From contig NC_061867.1 of assembly GCF_907164915.1 (NCBI RefSeq), positions 53,323,852 through 53,387,851 on the forward strand: DNA of 64,000 nucleotides. Direction: 5' to 3'. The notes beneath the pieces are model-generated. The model saw nothing but the letters and a program-made list of their open reading frames with translations. It was not told the origin of the DNA and ran no database searches. Positions 35,105 to 47,626 of the stretch are shown here, piece after piece (positions within the stretch are counted from its first letter, which is position 1; every line of letters starts with the position of its first letter). The position numbers and the translations under genes were made by a program. Origin of the DNA: Impatiens glandulifera (Eukaryota; Streptophyta; Magnoliopsida; Ericales; Balsaminaceae).

Positions 35105-38101
35105 TTAGTTCTTTGCTAGCAGTTTCTTCGGAATCTTCTCCAAAGGTGTAGTCTTGAGAAGGAAAAGCCTGGAGGCGCGTTCTTTCAGCGTCCCTCCACA
35201 TTTCAGCCCATTGGCTTGCAGTTCAGATTTTAACCTTTCCAGACCGAAAACCTGCATACGAATGAGGAATGTGAGATACCGTTAAAGTTTGATTTCAACT
35301 AAAACACTTTTAAAACTCTCTAGAAGACGTGATGAACTTTACATAATTCAATTGTAGTAATTTAATCAAAGGGACATAATCCATTCATACAATTATCATG
35401 AAATTTGAATATCTAATTGGATATATTAGTTAACCAAATGGGCACTTTAAAGTATTAAATACAAATGATTCATTAGTTTACCAAATAATCTACTTTTTCA
35501 TCAAATAATCAAAGAAACTCTAAGTTTAGATACCATTTGGAAACACCATTCTTTCATATTTCACATCTGAATGTGAGAATCCAGATAAAGATCACATCCA
35601 ACGCAGATAAATCATCGGATCCAAATACAAAAACAAAAGTGTTTCCAGATGCGATCCCATCCAGTCCCGGGTAAGAAATTTGGCTTACAAAGTGTTTTTT
35701 CAAATGAAATCATAAACAACATTTTAGAAAGAAGGGGAGAATGATTCCTTTTTCTTAACCAGGGTTTAATCTTAAACCCTAGAAGAGGCTAGCACACTAT
35801 CCCACCATCATGACCCTACTTCAATCAAAATGATCATAAGATCAAATTAACAACCTCTAAGTTTAGATACCACATGGTTTCACTTGGAAACACCATTCTT
35901 TCATAATTCTCATCTGAATATGAATCCAGATAAGACTGCAGTTGGAAACTGAACTTAGTCCGACACAGATACATAAATTTATCCTGGTTCCTCATTGAGA
36001 TTCAGATCGAGATACAAAACAAAGTGTTTCCAAACAAAATCGATCCGGAAACATGTAAGAAATTCGACTTCAAGAGTGTTTTCAAACGAAATCATAGTAG
36101 GACACTTAAACATTCTAGAAAGAAGGAGAGATATAGATAAATAACTCATGGGAACATACCTCTAATTCGGAAGCTGAATTGACCTCATTCAGATTCAGTG
36201 GCTTCACATCCAAAGCAGCATCCTTGAGCACCATGGAATCATTCAGAGCTAATGGAGTGGATGAATCATCTACATTTTTACATTCAGAAGCATTCACGTT
36301 CAATGAGGATGCAATATTGGATGGTTGATCAACATTTTTTCCTGCAAGAGAAGGTTCATCTTTGTCTAATTCCACTTTCTCAGTCTCAAAACCTTCAGTT
36401 CTAGAAACAGTTGCATCTCCTAGCACAACCGTGTCTTCATCATGAACAACTTGGTTTTCTGTTTTGCTTAAAACTTGTTCGTCAGAACTATCTTCAGATT
36501 GGTTCAATGACACACTCCTCTTCTCTTCATCAGAATTGCAACCACTTGAAGGACCATATGTTAATTCGCCACCTGTAACTGAAACTGAACTTCCACCTAT
36601 TTCCTTATCCGAGTCGGAATTTTTCTCATTATCTAAGACAACCGACTTCACATTCTCTTCCTCTTCCCTATCACTGTCATCTGAATCTTCACTCTCACTA
36701 TCTCCCATTTTCCTCTTACCCATCCTACCAAATAGAATGCACTAGGTAAGAATTATAAAATTACAATAATAGATGCTACAGAATTAGATAATTTGTTGAC
36801 ATGATAGAACAATGCCTTTCATTCTACTTTGTATGGCAAGAAAGCCTCATTATTACTTGCTCAATGAATAAAACCAGAAGTTTAGTAACTCCTGTGGTAA
36901 TACCACAATTGTGTTCAAGAAAAAATATGAAAACTGCCTATCTGTTTGTTGAATCATTGAGAATGAAAATTTAGTATAAAATCGCCTTCTATGAAAACAA
37001 AAAAAAAAAGAGTGGTTGTCTAGAAAGAAAGCTCTTATATCTCTTGGATTAATGCATGCAATCAGACAAATCATTGTCTAGTGGTAACAACAGATTTAGT
37101 TCAAGGGAAATAGGAAAACTGTTTATCTTGTAAAGAAACCAGCTAATCTTAAACCATGTTTTTTTATGGAATTAAATGAAAACTAGCATGACATCCCACA
37201 GACATAGCCTCCGTTTAAACTCAAAACGCTTCCAGATTAAATCGACCCGTGATCTTATCTTGAACCATGTTACATCATTGAGAGAGATTGACTTCCATTA
37301 GAACATAAAGTAGTTGTCTAGGCTGCATTATCCCTAAACCCATTGGTAATCTAACCAAGTACCTAAGAGATCTATTGGTATTAAACTTCAATTCAAAACT
37401 ATGCAATCAAATCAGCAAAATCAAACAATTTTCATAAGTTACAAACAGAAAAAAGTTGAAATTGTTTACCATATCTTCACCCTTTTAGCATCCGATTTGC
37501 TGATCTTATCCCCACCAATCTTCCTTTTAGAACTTAAAAGCGATTCTCTAACCGATTTCTCAACCTTCTCCATACACTTCGCAGAATCCTGACGATATTT
37601 CTCCACATACTTATCCGTCCCCCCTGATCCTCCCCCCTTCTTCGCCGCTTTCGTATTCTTCTTAATATAATCTTCCGCAACCTTCTCTAGCTTCCTCTGC
37701 TCCGCATCAGCCTTCCATTCCTCCAACTTCTTCTCCGCGTTCACATGTCGTAGCCTCCTTCCACTCATATCTCGACAAGCATCGAAATTGCTCGTCTTCT
37801 TCTGTCCTGCCTTAGTAGCAGCACCACGAAGAAGAGATCCGAAACCTCCCTTACCTCCCGGAAGACGAAGAACGAGGTGCAAAGTTGGGTAATCATTGGA
37901 ATCTTCGTACGCTTCCAAAACGGAATCATCATCGAGATGTAGACCACCGGATACAAGGCGTTGATTATGGATTGGGATGCCGGAGATTTCTTGAATACGA
38001 TTCTTGATGTCGTGAATTGCAACTGATGGAGATGAAATTAGTAGATTCCTTGTGGTTCCGTCTAACAATCTGGCGAACAAATTGTAACTTAGATCCGCCA
38101 T
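35105..38101 (-). CDS. SDE2: SDE2 homologue (ubiquitin-like, replication stress and splicing factor)
   Basis: Three exons, 37470-38101, 36160-36724 and 35105-35251, give 447 residues. Residues 1 to about 80 form a ubiquitin-like domain ending [16 protein letters not shown]. The GG-KGG at 82-86 is the site where SDE2 proteins are cut by deubiquitinases to release the active fragment that starts with Lys. Next come the conserved SDE2 region (about 87-175, basic and Lys-rich), an acidic Ser/Asp/Glu-rich part in exon 2, and a C-terminal SAP-like motif ([20 protein letters not shown]) in exon 3. SDE2 is known in yeast for splicing of certain introns and in animals for replication stress; the plant role is inferred. 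Exon junctions keep the frame (ATATG|G at the first). The start is the only Met opening the UBL. Confidence 0.9.
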
Positions 38102-40005
38102 TGTTGAAGTTTGAAATAGTCGATTGAATCAGATGAGAGAATGAAGAAGAAAAGCTTTAAGATTTCAATTTTGCGTATACCTAAACCTAACTAATATAAG
38201 AACCATACGGGTTGATTAAACGGACTCAGTTTCGGATACGGGTCGAATCTGGTTTTGCTGAAAATATCTTATCTGATATAAAAGATAAATATTTTATTTT
38301 TAAATTTATTATAGAAAAAATGATTTAGAATTGTTTTTGGTAAGTTAAATTGATCAATTTTGTTATATAAATTGAAATTACTTATTTTTATATTTATAAT
38401 AAGTCTGGCATGTTTAAATAACAAAATTTATTTTGTAATTGTGTTATTAAAGAGGTCAACAAAATCAGTGAATTTTGAATAAATTGGTATTTTTTTATGT
38501 TGCAATTATCATCTCAAAAGTTAGATAGGGTGTTTTTATATTACTTTTATTGAAATTTATTAATGTAACATAGTAATATTAATATATGCATTTATATTAT
38601 TTAAAAAATAATATTTTACTTATTGAACTTAAAATATATATTTGTAACTAAAAATAATTTATAATTTTTTTAATTTAGAAAGTTAAAACATACTTAAAAT
38701 TCACTTCAATTTGAATTTAAATATAAAAATCGTAATTGTTAATTTACGTCAAATCATTAAGGAAATAAAAGTAGTTGCTAGGCCTTATTGAATTACCTTA
38801 TAAATAAGGACGAATTTATATTAGAGTTGAGGCGAGTTTAAGTCTACGCCAGAAAAAAAAATTGTTAATTTAACGGTAAAATGATATGATTCCTTAATTT
38901 TTTTCAATTTAATTCTGTATTTGTCTCTTTAATTATTAAAAGGAGGTAATGCTCATTCAATATTGATGTCTTCCTACTTAACCGCGAGAAGCATTTCTAC
39001 TTGACGCAATCGTCCAAGCTTATAATTACGCATCATATCAATTAACCTTAGTAATTTTGTCTTGACCACGAAATGAACCACCTCCCTCTCTGTTGATCTT
39101 TTAGCTCTTATTTTATATGTAATAGTTGATTCACCCATTTTATCCATAATATTTTTTTTCTTCAAACAAAAATTCAAGTTCCCTACAATTATAATTCTTA
39201 AATCTGTCTTTTGTTGCAAACAAGTAAATGACTTACATTGATTAAATTAAAAGGCATTTACACCATTTACTGTGCTGGCCTCGTCCATATCTTTGTGAAT
39301 AATATGACTGGTATGAATATGAGATCCGAACCATAACAACACGAACTGAAAAATATCTAATCCGTCAAATATAAAATTTTGAAATAATAAAAAAGAATAT
39401 ATTATGTTAGAATATGTGATCAATGACGGTACAAATTTGATCGTAATTTTACAAAGAAAAAGGATATAGAGCGAGAATTAAATGACAAGAAAGTTGACAG
39501 AAATTTTGTGTCATTCTTTTATTTAATTGAAAATCTAAAAAATTTCTCTCTTATTAGATTTTCAATCCAATAAATGAATGATGAACTTTCCTAACCTATA
39601 ATTACCCATTTCTATCATATTTCTTTTACAAAATATACTGTCACATATTTATTTTAAAATTATTTTACAAACATCAAATATGAATTATTTGATCAATAAT
39701 ATCAGATATTTTCAAAACAAATTATATATGTAATATATTCAATTAGGTTGTCTTGTCTTTAAAAGATGACAGCCTATTTTAAATTTATTCAAAAAAATTT
39801 ACTCAATTTAATTTAGGATCATCCATAATCTTCCACCATTGTAGTTGGAAACCAAAATAAAAACTATTTTCATTTTAAATAAAAACAATTTTTGTTTAAA
39901 GTTCCTGGTTTTCATGACTATAACCAGAACATGCACTTTTCTTTCTCTCCCATAATAATAGGATTCACATAAAGATTGCCTTAAACTGAATTACAAACTC
40001 TCTCA
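38102..40005. other. Upstream intergenic region between SDE2 and nsLTP genes
   Basis: AT-rich divergent spacer that should hold the SDE2 promoter (5' flank just above 38101). A short open frame on the - strand at 38974-39219 has no recognisable product. Nothing else supported. Confidence 0.5.
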
Positions 40006-40016
40006 ATATATATAAG
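40006..40016 (+). promoter_or_regulatory. TATA box of the nsLTP gene
   Basis: ATATATATAAG lies 56 bp upstream of the ATG, a normal plant spacing. Confidence 0.55.
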
Positions 40017-40071
40017 ACATCTTAAATAATGAATTAATTACCACTTATCATAATAAGAATTAACCAAAACC

Positions 40072-40658
40072 ATGGGTTATAACATGATTAATATTCTCAT
40101 GACAATATTATTAATCATTTTTATGATCAATATAAGGCCATCCTTATCCATGAGCACAATTAATAGTATAACTCCACGTTCATCATGTGATAATATAACT
40201 ATTGACCTAATTTCTTGTCTACCTTTCATACAACAACAACAAGATCATGCTGGCAACCCGATATCCCAACCCGACCCGAATTGTTGTATTGGAATTAACA
40301 ATGTTTCGGAAATGTTGCTAAATTCTAATGCTAATTTGGAGGAGACATGTAATTGTATTAAGGGAGTATTGGATCAAATCGGATCTTATGATCCGACCCG
40401 AATTCCTCTACTTCCTCAGAGATGTCAAGCCTCATTTGTTCTACCTCCTATCAACCAATCCACTAACTGTTCACAGTAAATCTCTCTTTCTTTTGTTTTT
40501 TATTTATTTTATTTTAGTAAAAAATATTATAGATCTATAATTTATACCCAACAAAATTATATAAAAATAACACAATTAATTAAATCTTACATGGGTTTTT
40601 CATCAATTGTTTGTTATGCAGGGTGGCCACCAATTATTCTACAATGGGGAGAGGATAA
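40072..40658 (+). CDS. Type I non-specific lipid transfer protein
   Basis: Signal peptide at residues 1-27 (MINILMTILLIIFM core), then the eight-cysteine nsLTP pattern: C-x9-C-x21-CC-x19-C-x-C-x22-C-x14-C, with polar Asn in CxC as in type I. The second spacer is longer than usual because of a QQQQDHAGNPISQPDP insertion. nsLTPs are secreted and bind lipids in a hydrophobic cavity in the cell wall. The open frame stops at 40479 just after the last Cys. Family genes usually have an intron there, and a donor (CA|gtaaat, intron from 40476) and acceptor (atgcag, 40621) give a second exon 40622-40658 replacing the stop with VATNYSTMGRG. I favour the spliced form, but either end is possible. No GPI-type tail is seen. 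Confidence 0.85.
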
Positions 40659-41761
40659 TTAAATATAATGTAATATATATATATAATAATTAATAAAAAG
40701 GTGGGAATCTCACAATATAAATGAGCAGTTGTAAGCTTAATTATAAATGTATGTTCATAGGAAAACAAAATATATAAATAAACCGGATTTGTACTAATAA
40801 TCTTAATAATATATTTATCATTGAGTAATAGTTGTTGATCTCTATTATAATCCTTTTTAATATTAAAGTTTGTATTAATTAAATATATAACAATCAAATA
40901 ATTGCAGAATTGTCAAATTAAAACTTGACATTTAAATTTTGGATATCTTCTTTCAAACCTCACAAATTAGGGTCTTTTATTGTTATAGTTATAAAAAATG
41001 AGATTTTATAACGGTTTTAAATGACGTTAACTTATTATGTACGTGACATTTATAAATAAATAAATAAAAGATTAGTGTCATTTTCAGCGAATTAGAGATT
41101 TGACTAACGAGTTTAAGAGAATAGTAGTCGAACCCTCAATTCGGTAAAATTCATTGGTTAAATTTATAACATTATCTTTTATTTATTTATTTATAAATGT
41201 CACGTATATAATAAGTTAACGGGTTTAAAACCGTTAAAATAAAATCTCATTTTTGTATAACTTTAACAATGAAATTTTTAAAATGATGTGTTTGAGAAAA
41301 ATAATATATGAAATCTTAATTGACCCTTGAGAATTCGGTCATCAAATAATACAATCATTGAGTAAAAAACAAAATGAAAATGGGCCACATTTAAAAACTC
41401 ATTTTTTATTAGATATATTTAACTATATTCAAATAAAAAACATACAAAGTTTCTAAATTATAACCTAGCCTTACTTCATCAGTTCTAGCACAAAGATTTG
41501 ATTCTTACTAAGAACATTCGATTTAAATGAGGGTAATGATAACGAAGGGTCGTGCGTGCCACCCCGTCGAAAAAACCCGGTTACCAAAGTAAAAGTCCCG
41601 TGGAGGAGTACATAAAAATTATCCTTTTAAAGGCATTTAACAATATTATACATATACAAGCATGATACAAAATGAAAAGAAAGAAAAAGAATTGCATTTA
41701 ACAAAGCAAACATATATAAATAATGAAGTTATGTACTGTAATGGTTAGAAGCCTGTACCTG
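40659..41761. other. Intergenic region between nsLTP and CNGC genes
   Basis: AT-rich DNA holding the fold-back element at 40974-41274 and the 3' flanks of two convergent genes. No other gene. Confidence 0.6.
40974..41274. mobile_element. Fold-back MITE with about 100-bp terminal inverted repeats
   Basis: The left arm 40974-41072 and right arm 41174-41274 are near-perfect reverse complements (for example GTGACATTTATAAATAAATA on the left, its complement on the right) with only scattered mismatches. A centre of about 100 bp separates them. No protein is encoded. Superfamily cannot be assigned, since no clear target duplication is visible at the arm ends. Confidence 0.75.
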
Positions 41762-44700
41762 TTAACCTTCATCTGTGAAATTGGGTTCAGATGGTTTCTG
41801 AAGAAGTGGTGGTAGCCTAGTTGAAAGCTTGGAACTATGTTTGTAATGGAGGCGTAAATTGCGAATTGCATTTGTGGCAAATTTTGATACATAAATGGCT
41901 GCACCAAAACTTATAGAACCATCATCTGTCTCTTTTGCTAATGCATCATTTAGTTTCTTTTCTTCTTCGATTAATGCCTTCTCTAGGTTTCTTCTGCAAT
42001 GACGACGCCATGCTATTTGTATGAAACTCGCTCCCCATGTCCTCCAATAAGGCGAGTGGTACCTGAATATTTATATAACGTATCTCACACAAATTCAGAA
42101 TTGATTTTAAATTACACTAATCGGCTTTCCTCACAAAAACAAGTTTTAAAATTATGTGTACATAGGGATTTGCCATGTAAATCTTCATTAGAAAATAAAT
42201 ATAATGCAATATCAATAACATTCAACCCTAGATGAAGAATTTGGCTGAAAAAACAGGCAAATGTTATGATAGAGTTCAAACTCTAGGATTTAATCAATTC
42301 AAGAAATGGAGTTTAGAAACAGAGATAACAAGTATATATATGTCTTCAAATAATACAAACAATGCATACTTTAAGTTGAATTGATGATATAATAAGATAA
42401 TCATAATAGAGATTTATAACTCAGTGGTAGAACGCAGAAACTCATGTCTTCTAAAGATATTTTGGTACTTTGATTGATAAATTGATAGGTGAAAAGATGG
42501 TGGGTTATTTCAAGATTAATCAAATAACCCATACCGAACAAGGAATGATTAAATCCTAAAGATTCTTTTATTTTCCCCCTCGTTTTGCTTTTTTATCCAT
42601 ATTCATGATTAAATCCTAATATTACAAAGGGAATGTTTTATGTAGAATAAGGTTAGTTAAGTAGGTAGCTTTAGGAGTTTCTTTTATATGCAAGGGACAA
42701 TTTTCTATTGTTCATGAACAAACTTGCTCTAGTGGGTTTTTCTCTCATTTTTTTTTTAAAAAAAAGGAACTCTTAAAGATGGACAAACATACCCACAAAC
42801 TTATAATTTTTGTTTATAATTTATGTATCCTATCCAGATTAGACCATCAATAAATTTTTGTAAGCAGGTGTTTTGCAAATTCTATAATTTGGAAAAGAAA
42901 GCATAAAAGAGCATTGTATTGAAGAGAGATCTCGAGATTTAGGAACACATACCTAAATGTGTGCTGAATATCTTTACTATTGAGCCTTCTGAACTGGGAG
43001 GCGACAAACTTGAGATCTTCAGCTACTAAAGCAAAAGCTTCAACATCTGTAATGGCTCGTACAGTATTGGTTGAGGATGGAAGACTGGAAGAATTGGGAT
43101 CAAGAGCCCATGTAAGAAGTTGTTCTCCACAGAAATCTCCATCTTTAAGATTCTCTGAATTGAAAAAACCGGTTCTACCACCATTTGTAGTCATTGTTTC
43201 AAGAGTTCCCCTCATTATGAAAACCATCTCATCAACTGGATCCCCTTCGCGTGCTATTAAACTATTCGCAGTGAATAGAACAGGCTTCAGACGATCACAA
43301 ATTGCATCTAATAATTGGTCATCCATTTTCTCAAACATTGGCACCTAATGAAAATGTCAAGCACAAACATAAATAAAATGAACTAGAGAATTGTAAAATG
43401 TTTGCATCTAATAATTGGTCATCCATTCTCTCAAACATTGGCACCTAATGCAAATATTAAGTACAAACATAAATAAAATGAACTAGAGAATTGTAAAATG
43501 AAGACCACACTTAGGGGTCTGCCTTGTTTGATTATTTTTTTCTCGTGTTGAAAAATAGAAAAATGTCTGAGCCCGGGTTCGAACCGGGGACCTTTAGTGT
43601 GTGAGACTAACGTGATAACCAACTACACCACCCAGACAATTGATTTTAATTCACTATTCTATCACTAATGTAGGGATTTACAACATTTTTGAGGTCTAGA
43701 TTTCCATAAAAAATCTCTACATAATCTCATCTAATGTGGACCTAGATATGATTACATTTGAAAATAAACAACTTAGTCAGACACAAATTCATAAATGCAA
43801 TGATAATTTCTTAAACTAGATTCAGATCCAAATCCATACTCAAATCCAAAAATTGCTTCTAAATGGACCCAGATCAAATAAGTAAACAAAATACCCTTAA
43901 AGACTAATTGGCCTTATTTGATCGGGGTTATTTGGGATTAATCTCAATTAGCATCAATCATATCATCAACCAAATTACTAACATATCCTCTATTTTGTTT
44001 TAAAAAAAGAAGAAAATCATATCTATACCACTAATGTGAAGACGGATAGCTTAGTGTTGAGAATAAGAACTCGTGTCCACAAAGTCATGAGTTTGAATTT
44101 TCACACTTGGACTATTTTCAAAAAAAGTATTTATACCGCTAATGTCTGTTAAAATAACCCATGACCAAAGTCTTTTTACCAACAATAATTAGTAATTAAT
44201 CAAATAAACCTAGATCAAACAAAGGACTTACTCTGGTGACTAGACCCAAGCAGAGATGGGTTTTGATGTCTCTCCTGATGTCCTTAGGAAGGTTTCTGAT
44301 TAGAGAATTCTCTTCAACTCCCCTTGTTTCTTGCCATTTGTACTGTTCGTACCGCCTAATTCGTTGTCGCACCTCCTCAGGGAGCATGCGATGAGACATC
44401 CATTGCTCTGCGTCCTGTCTTTTCACTCTCATTTCTTCTACTCTTAATGTTATAGATTGCAGGTATTTCTACAACAAATAAAACATAATCAACTTCAAAC
44501 TGCCATTCTATTTGATGAATTGATGAGTCAGAAAGAGAGTCAAGAACTAAATCGCAAGTGATATAAGATGCAAACAAACTTGCCATAGTCAAATACTTAT
44601 TCCATCACAACATTGAATTCATTACTTAAAATATCAAAATAACCTTCCAATTGTTTTATTGGAAAGTGGGTAAACTTTGTGTTGAAAAAAAGTATGAAAG

Positions 44701-47626
44701 CAAGGTTCCATCTTTTACTATCAAAGAAAGTACAAAATATCCTTAATTTATTCTTTATAACATTTAAAATAATAAATACTATGAAAATATGATCATTTGA
44801 CCCAAAATAATAATAACAAGAGCTTGTTTGAGCTTGAAATAACTTTTCTCCATCTGCAGTTTCATATAACTGGGATATTTAGATTCTATTACAAAATTAA
44901 GGGGGATTGTTGATGTCTAAATATTAATGTATCAAAATATGGTTTAAAAGAAATAGATGGTATTATAGTTTATGATTTGAATGACATGATTGATGACTAG
45001 ATTTTTTATAGGATATTGGGTTATTTGAAAATAATCTCAAATGACTCGAGTCAAACCAGACCTAAATAATATAAAGCAAAATAAACTACTTTTTCATTAA
45101 ACAATTTTTTTTTGACAAATAGAAGTGTAGAGAAGAAGAATAAAAACTCCAAAAAGGGAAGACAGATCTTAGCACTGAAAGGGTTAGGATCAACATTGAT
45201 TTCAGTTCTTATGAATTATTTTGATTCTGTATTCTCTATTTGTAATGAGGGCAGGAATAGAATTAAGTGGATACCTGCATATTTCCAATAAGCAAGGAGA
45301 ATAACAACAGTCCAAGGATGGCAATAAAGACTGCAAACAGAATCTCAGCAATGTTTGTGCTAGTTTTGAGATTTTGGCCAAGAGAACTGCACAAAAAAGA
45401 AATGATGATATTCCTTTCTTATTCGAGTAGAATAAGATTTGAAAATCATGATAATTTGCATTTATTAAAAAAAGTAAGTACCTCAAATTTCGCAGTCCCC
45501 ACCAAAAACAGTATAAGAACTTGTGCCTAAAGGATTCTGATTCTGCCACACGAGATTGAAGAGCGTCGATAAAGATTCCAAAATCAAAATCCTTTGAAGT
45601 ATGGATATCCTTTTGTTCAAGGTAAGGGCAAGCAGCGTCTAAAAATGTATAGTTTTTGCTGTCGTGACGACTTTCACAATACAAACTATTTGCATTACAG
45701 TTACTATCCGTGTTGCATGCAATAAGCCAGCAGCTATTTTTTATTTCTACAGAGAATAAATACCAGAAGGCTCCAACAATCTGCCACATAAAGAAAATTA
45801 CATTATATTATCAGGAAAAGTCTTCTCTGAACATTAAGACAAACTTGGGCCTTGTTTGACGTGGGATATTTGAGATTAATTTCACTTAACTGACTATCAA
45901 TCAACAAACTACTCATCAATCACATCATTTAAATCATCAAAGTTATATGGAAATAACCACTTGATTATTCAAATATCCCTAGACTAAATAAGGCCTTGGT
46001 TGTTTTGGAAATTTCCTTGGAATATAAGAACTTACATGACTGGCTAGCATGTAGAGGAGAAGATTAAAGGCTGCTCCAGTCCAAGCTTTTTCAGTAAATA
46101 GGCCAGAGGAACGTGTAACTTCTGAATACAGAGGATAGAATCGAAAGAATCTGGGCAAGTACTGGACCAAAATTACATACCTCATTGTATTCTTTGTGAT
46201 CATTGATATTGGTGAATTCGAGAATTGAGGAATAATTAGAATGACTACCTGTATAGTAAAACGTCAAGCATGATAAATGAGATCTAGAATACTAAAATCT
46301 GATTCAACTGATGTTATATATCATAAATGAGTGTAAAATCAAGAAAATCCTTAGGGTGTGTTCGGTTCAAGTGAAATTTGGGGCTCAATTCCAATTACAT
46401 TGTTTGTTTAAGGAGCTAAAAGGAGGAATTGAATTTAGAATTGAGTTCTTATGGAACTAACATAAGTATTTTTTTTTTTAGGTTGAGTTTCTCTTAAATT
46501 AGCTTTGAATTTCAATTCTTAATCACATTCTCATGTTCCTCATCCATTCAACCATTCATCCCCTCATGCCCTTGTTTCATGAAGTCTAATTCCTCTTCTA
46601 GCAGCTAAATCTCTTAAAATCAAACAAATATAATTGTAATTCAATGGCAAGTCTTGAAGAATTTGAACAATCACTCCAATTCTATGCCCCCTTGTCCAAA
46701 CATAGCCTTATGCAACAAATACAAACAAGTAATCTACATAATTGATTTCTATAAAAGTGCAAAGCATATGAAATCTATTGCTAGCTGCAGTTTCAGCAAC
46801 ACGAGGATGACAGAACATGATAAATTCGAAAAGTCGATAAGAGTAGAAGAGGATTTCTATCAATGAAGTGGGACTTACTTGTGGGAGTGGAAGAATTGAC
46901 AAAATGTCAACAATGAAGTAGGAAGACAAGTAACGTTTTGCAATAGCATAAGGATCTTCAACCAATTCACCCCTTCCAAGTACATTTGAAGGAGTAATGA
47001 ACCCAGTGCGGAATTGAAATATGATGCGTAGTATATATAAAATATCTACAAATGTTCGTAGAACACAAGCAATAATCTGCAAATCTCTGTCCAACGTGAA
47101 GCAGTTTTTCACGGCATCGATGACTGGTATGTAGTAAAACAATGGATCTAAAGACACCGCTATTACACATAAGAGCACGAACATCTTGTTCCACTTCAGA
47201 AGCAATGATCCTTGAGGATGAAATATTTTCTTCTTGGATTCCCCTTCATTCGGTTTTTCATGTGGCTTAAAACCATTCAAAAATCGTTTGAAGGTTGTTT
47301 GAATACTTCTAGAACCACTTTCAAATCCTTTTCTAATATTTCCTGTGATAAAACTTCTAATTGCATCACCATTTCTCTTTAAAAAACCGTTTTCTTGATA
47401 ATACTGATTCTGAAAACTCGGTGAACTTTGTGAACTAGGAGCAGCCTTAAACCTGAATATCACATGGATATAACTAATGTATTCAGTTTGATAGTTTAGC
47501 TGAAGAACATCAAAGTTAATTAAGAAACCCTAATTACATGTGCAGACTTCATATCTAACGAATATGAACAGTAAAAATAATCAACAGTAAATCTAACCTA
47601 ACAAATCGGTTAGGTTTGAAATTCAT
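41762..47626 (-). CDS. Cyclic nucleotide-gated cation channel, CNGC1-like
   Basis: Eight exons: 47598-47626, 46879-47452, 46036-46248, 45482-45780, 45275-45386, 44232-44468, 42953-43344, 41762-42062. They give 718 residues, a normal length, with all phases consistent. Order of parts: cytosolic N-terminus starting MNFKPNRFVRF, six membrane helices (first near residues 100-117), pore with the plant filter GQNL at 375-378, C-linker after the S6 helix, cyclic nucleotide-binding domain from about 489 with the DGDFCGEQLLTWAL cassette, and a calmodulin-binding IQ motif at 633-643. Plant CNGCs carry Ca2+ and K+ at the plasma membrane or other membranes. The sequence is closest to Arabidopsis CNGC1 from memory, so group I is likely. 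The first exon codes for only 9 residues plus part of the tenth. A 5'UTR intron ends at an acceptor near 47690. Confidence 0.93.
43302..43500. repeat. Tandem duplication, 2 x about 99 bp, copying a splice acceptor
   Basis: Units 43302-43400 and 43402-43500 are nearly identical (TTGCATCTAATAATTGG ... TTGTAAAATG). Each holds the first 40 bp of CNGC exon 7 and its intron acceptor. On the - strand the upstream unit offers a second acceptor with its exon start at 43444. Using it leads to a stop (TGA) within about 110 bp, so only the 43344 acceptor gives a full channel. Confidence 0.9.
43564..43637 (-). tRNA. tRNA-Val (anticodon CAC)
   Basis: 74 nt on the - strand: acceptor GTCTGGG pairs with CTCAGAC, discriminator A; A box TGGTGTAGTTGG; anticodon stem TTAGT/ACTAA around loop CTCACAC; B box GGTTCGAACCC. 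No CCA is encoded and there is no intron. It lies inside a CNGC intron in the same orientation. Confidence 0.95.
43911..44224. mobile_element. MITE-like repeat with GGCCTT-TTTGA ends, copy A (CNGC intron)
   Basis: Starts GCCTTATTTGATCGGGGTT with GGGATTAATCTCAATTA and ends AACCTAGATCAAACAAAGG, so its ends are inverted copies. It stops a few bases short of the donor of CNGC exon 6. Similar elements lie at 45848, 50690-51175 and 51246. Confidence 0.55.
45848..45997. mobile_element. MITE-like repeat, copy B (CNGC intron)
   Basis: 150 bp from GGCCTTGTTTGACGTGGG to CTAGACTAAATAAGGCC; inverted ends and a GAGATTAATTTCA motif as in copy A. No protein coded. Confidence 0.55.
46354..46707. mobile_element. 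Tourist-like MITE (CNGC intron 2)
   Basis: 354 bp flanked by TTA on both sides (46351-46353 and 46708-46710). Ends GGGTGTGTTCGGTTCAAG and, inverted, GGCTATGTTTGGACAAGG match at 12-13 of 18 positions. A TTA target duplication with such ends fits the PIF/Harbinger group. Confidence 0.65.

Noticed and set aside
36853..37074. - strand open frame in the SDE2 region
   Set aside because: It lies wholly within the intron between SDE2 exons 1 and 2 and has no recognisable content.
38974..39219. - strand open frame containing KIRAKR, recalling the bHLH region KIRAKRG of CIB-type transcription factors
   Set aside because: Only the first six residues match; the basic-helix residues that should follow are missing and no neighbouring exons are found, so a bHLH pseudogene cannot be supported.
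41999..42235. + strand open frame opposite the CNGC 3' end
   Set aside because: Antisense shadow of the IQ-motif exon, whose - strand reading matches plant CNGCs.
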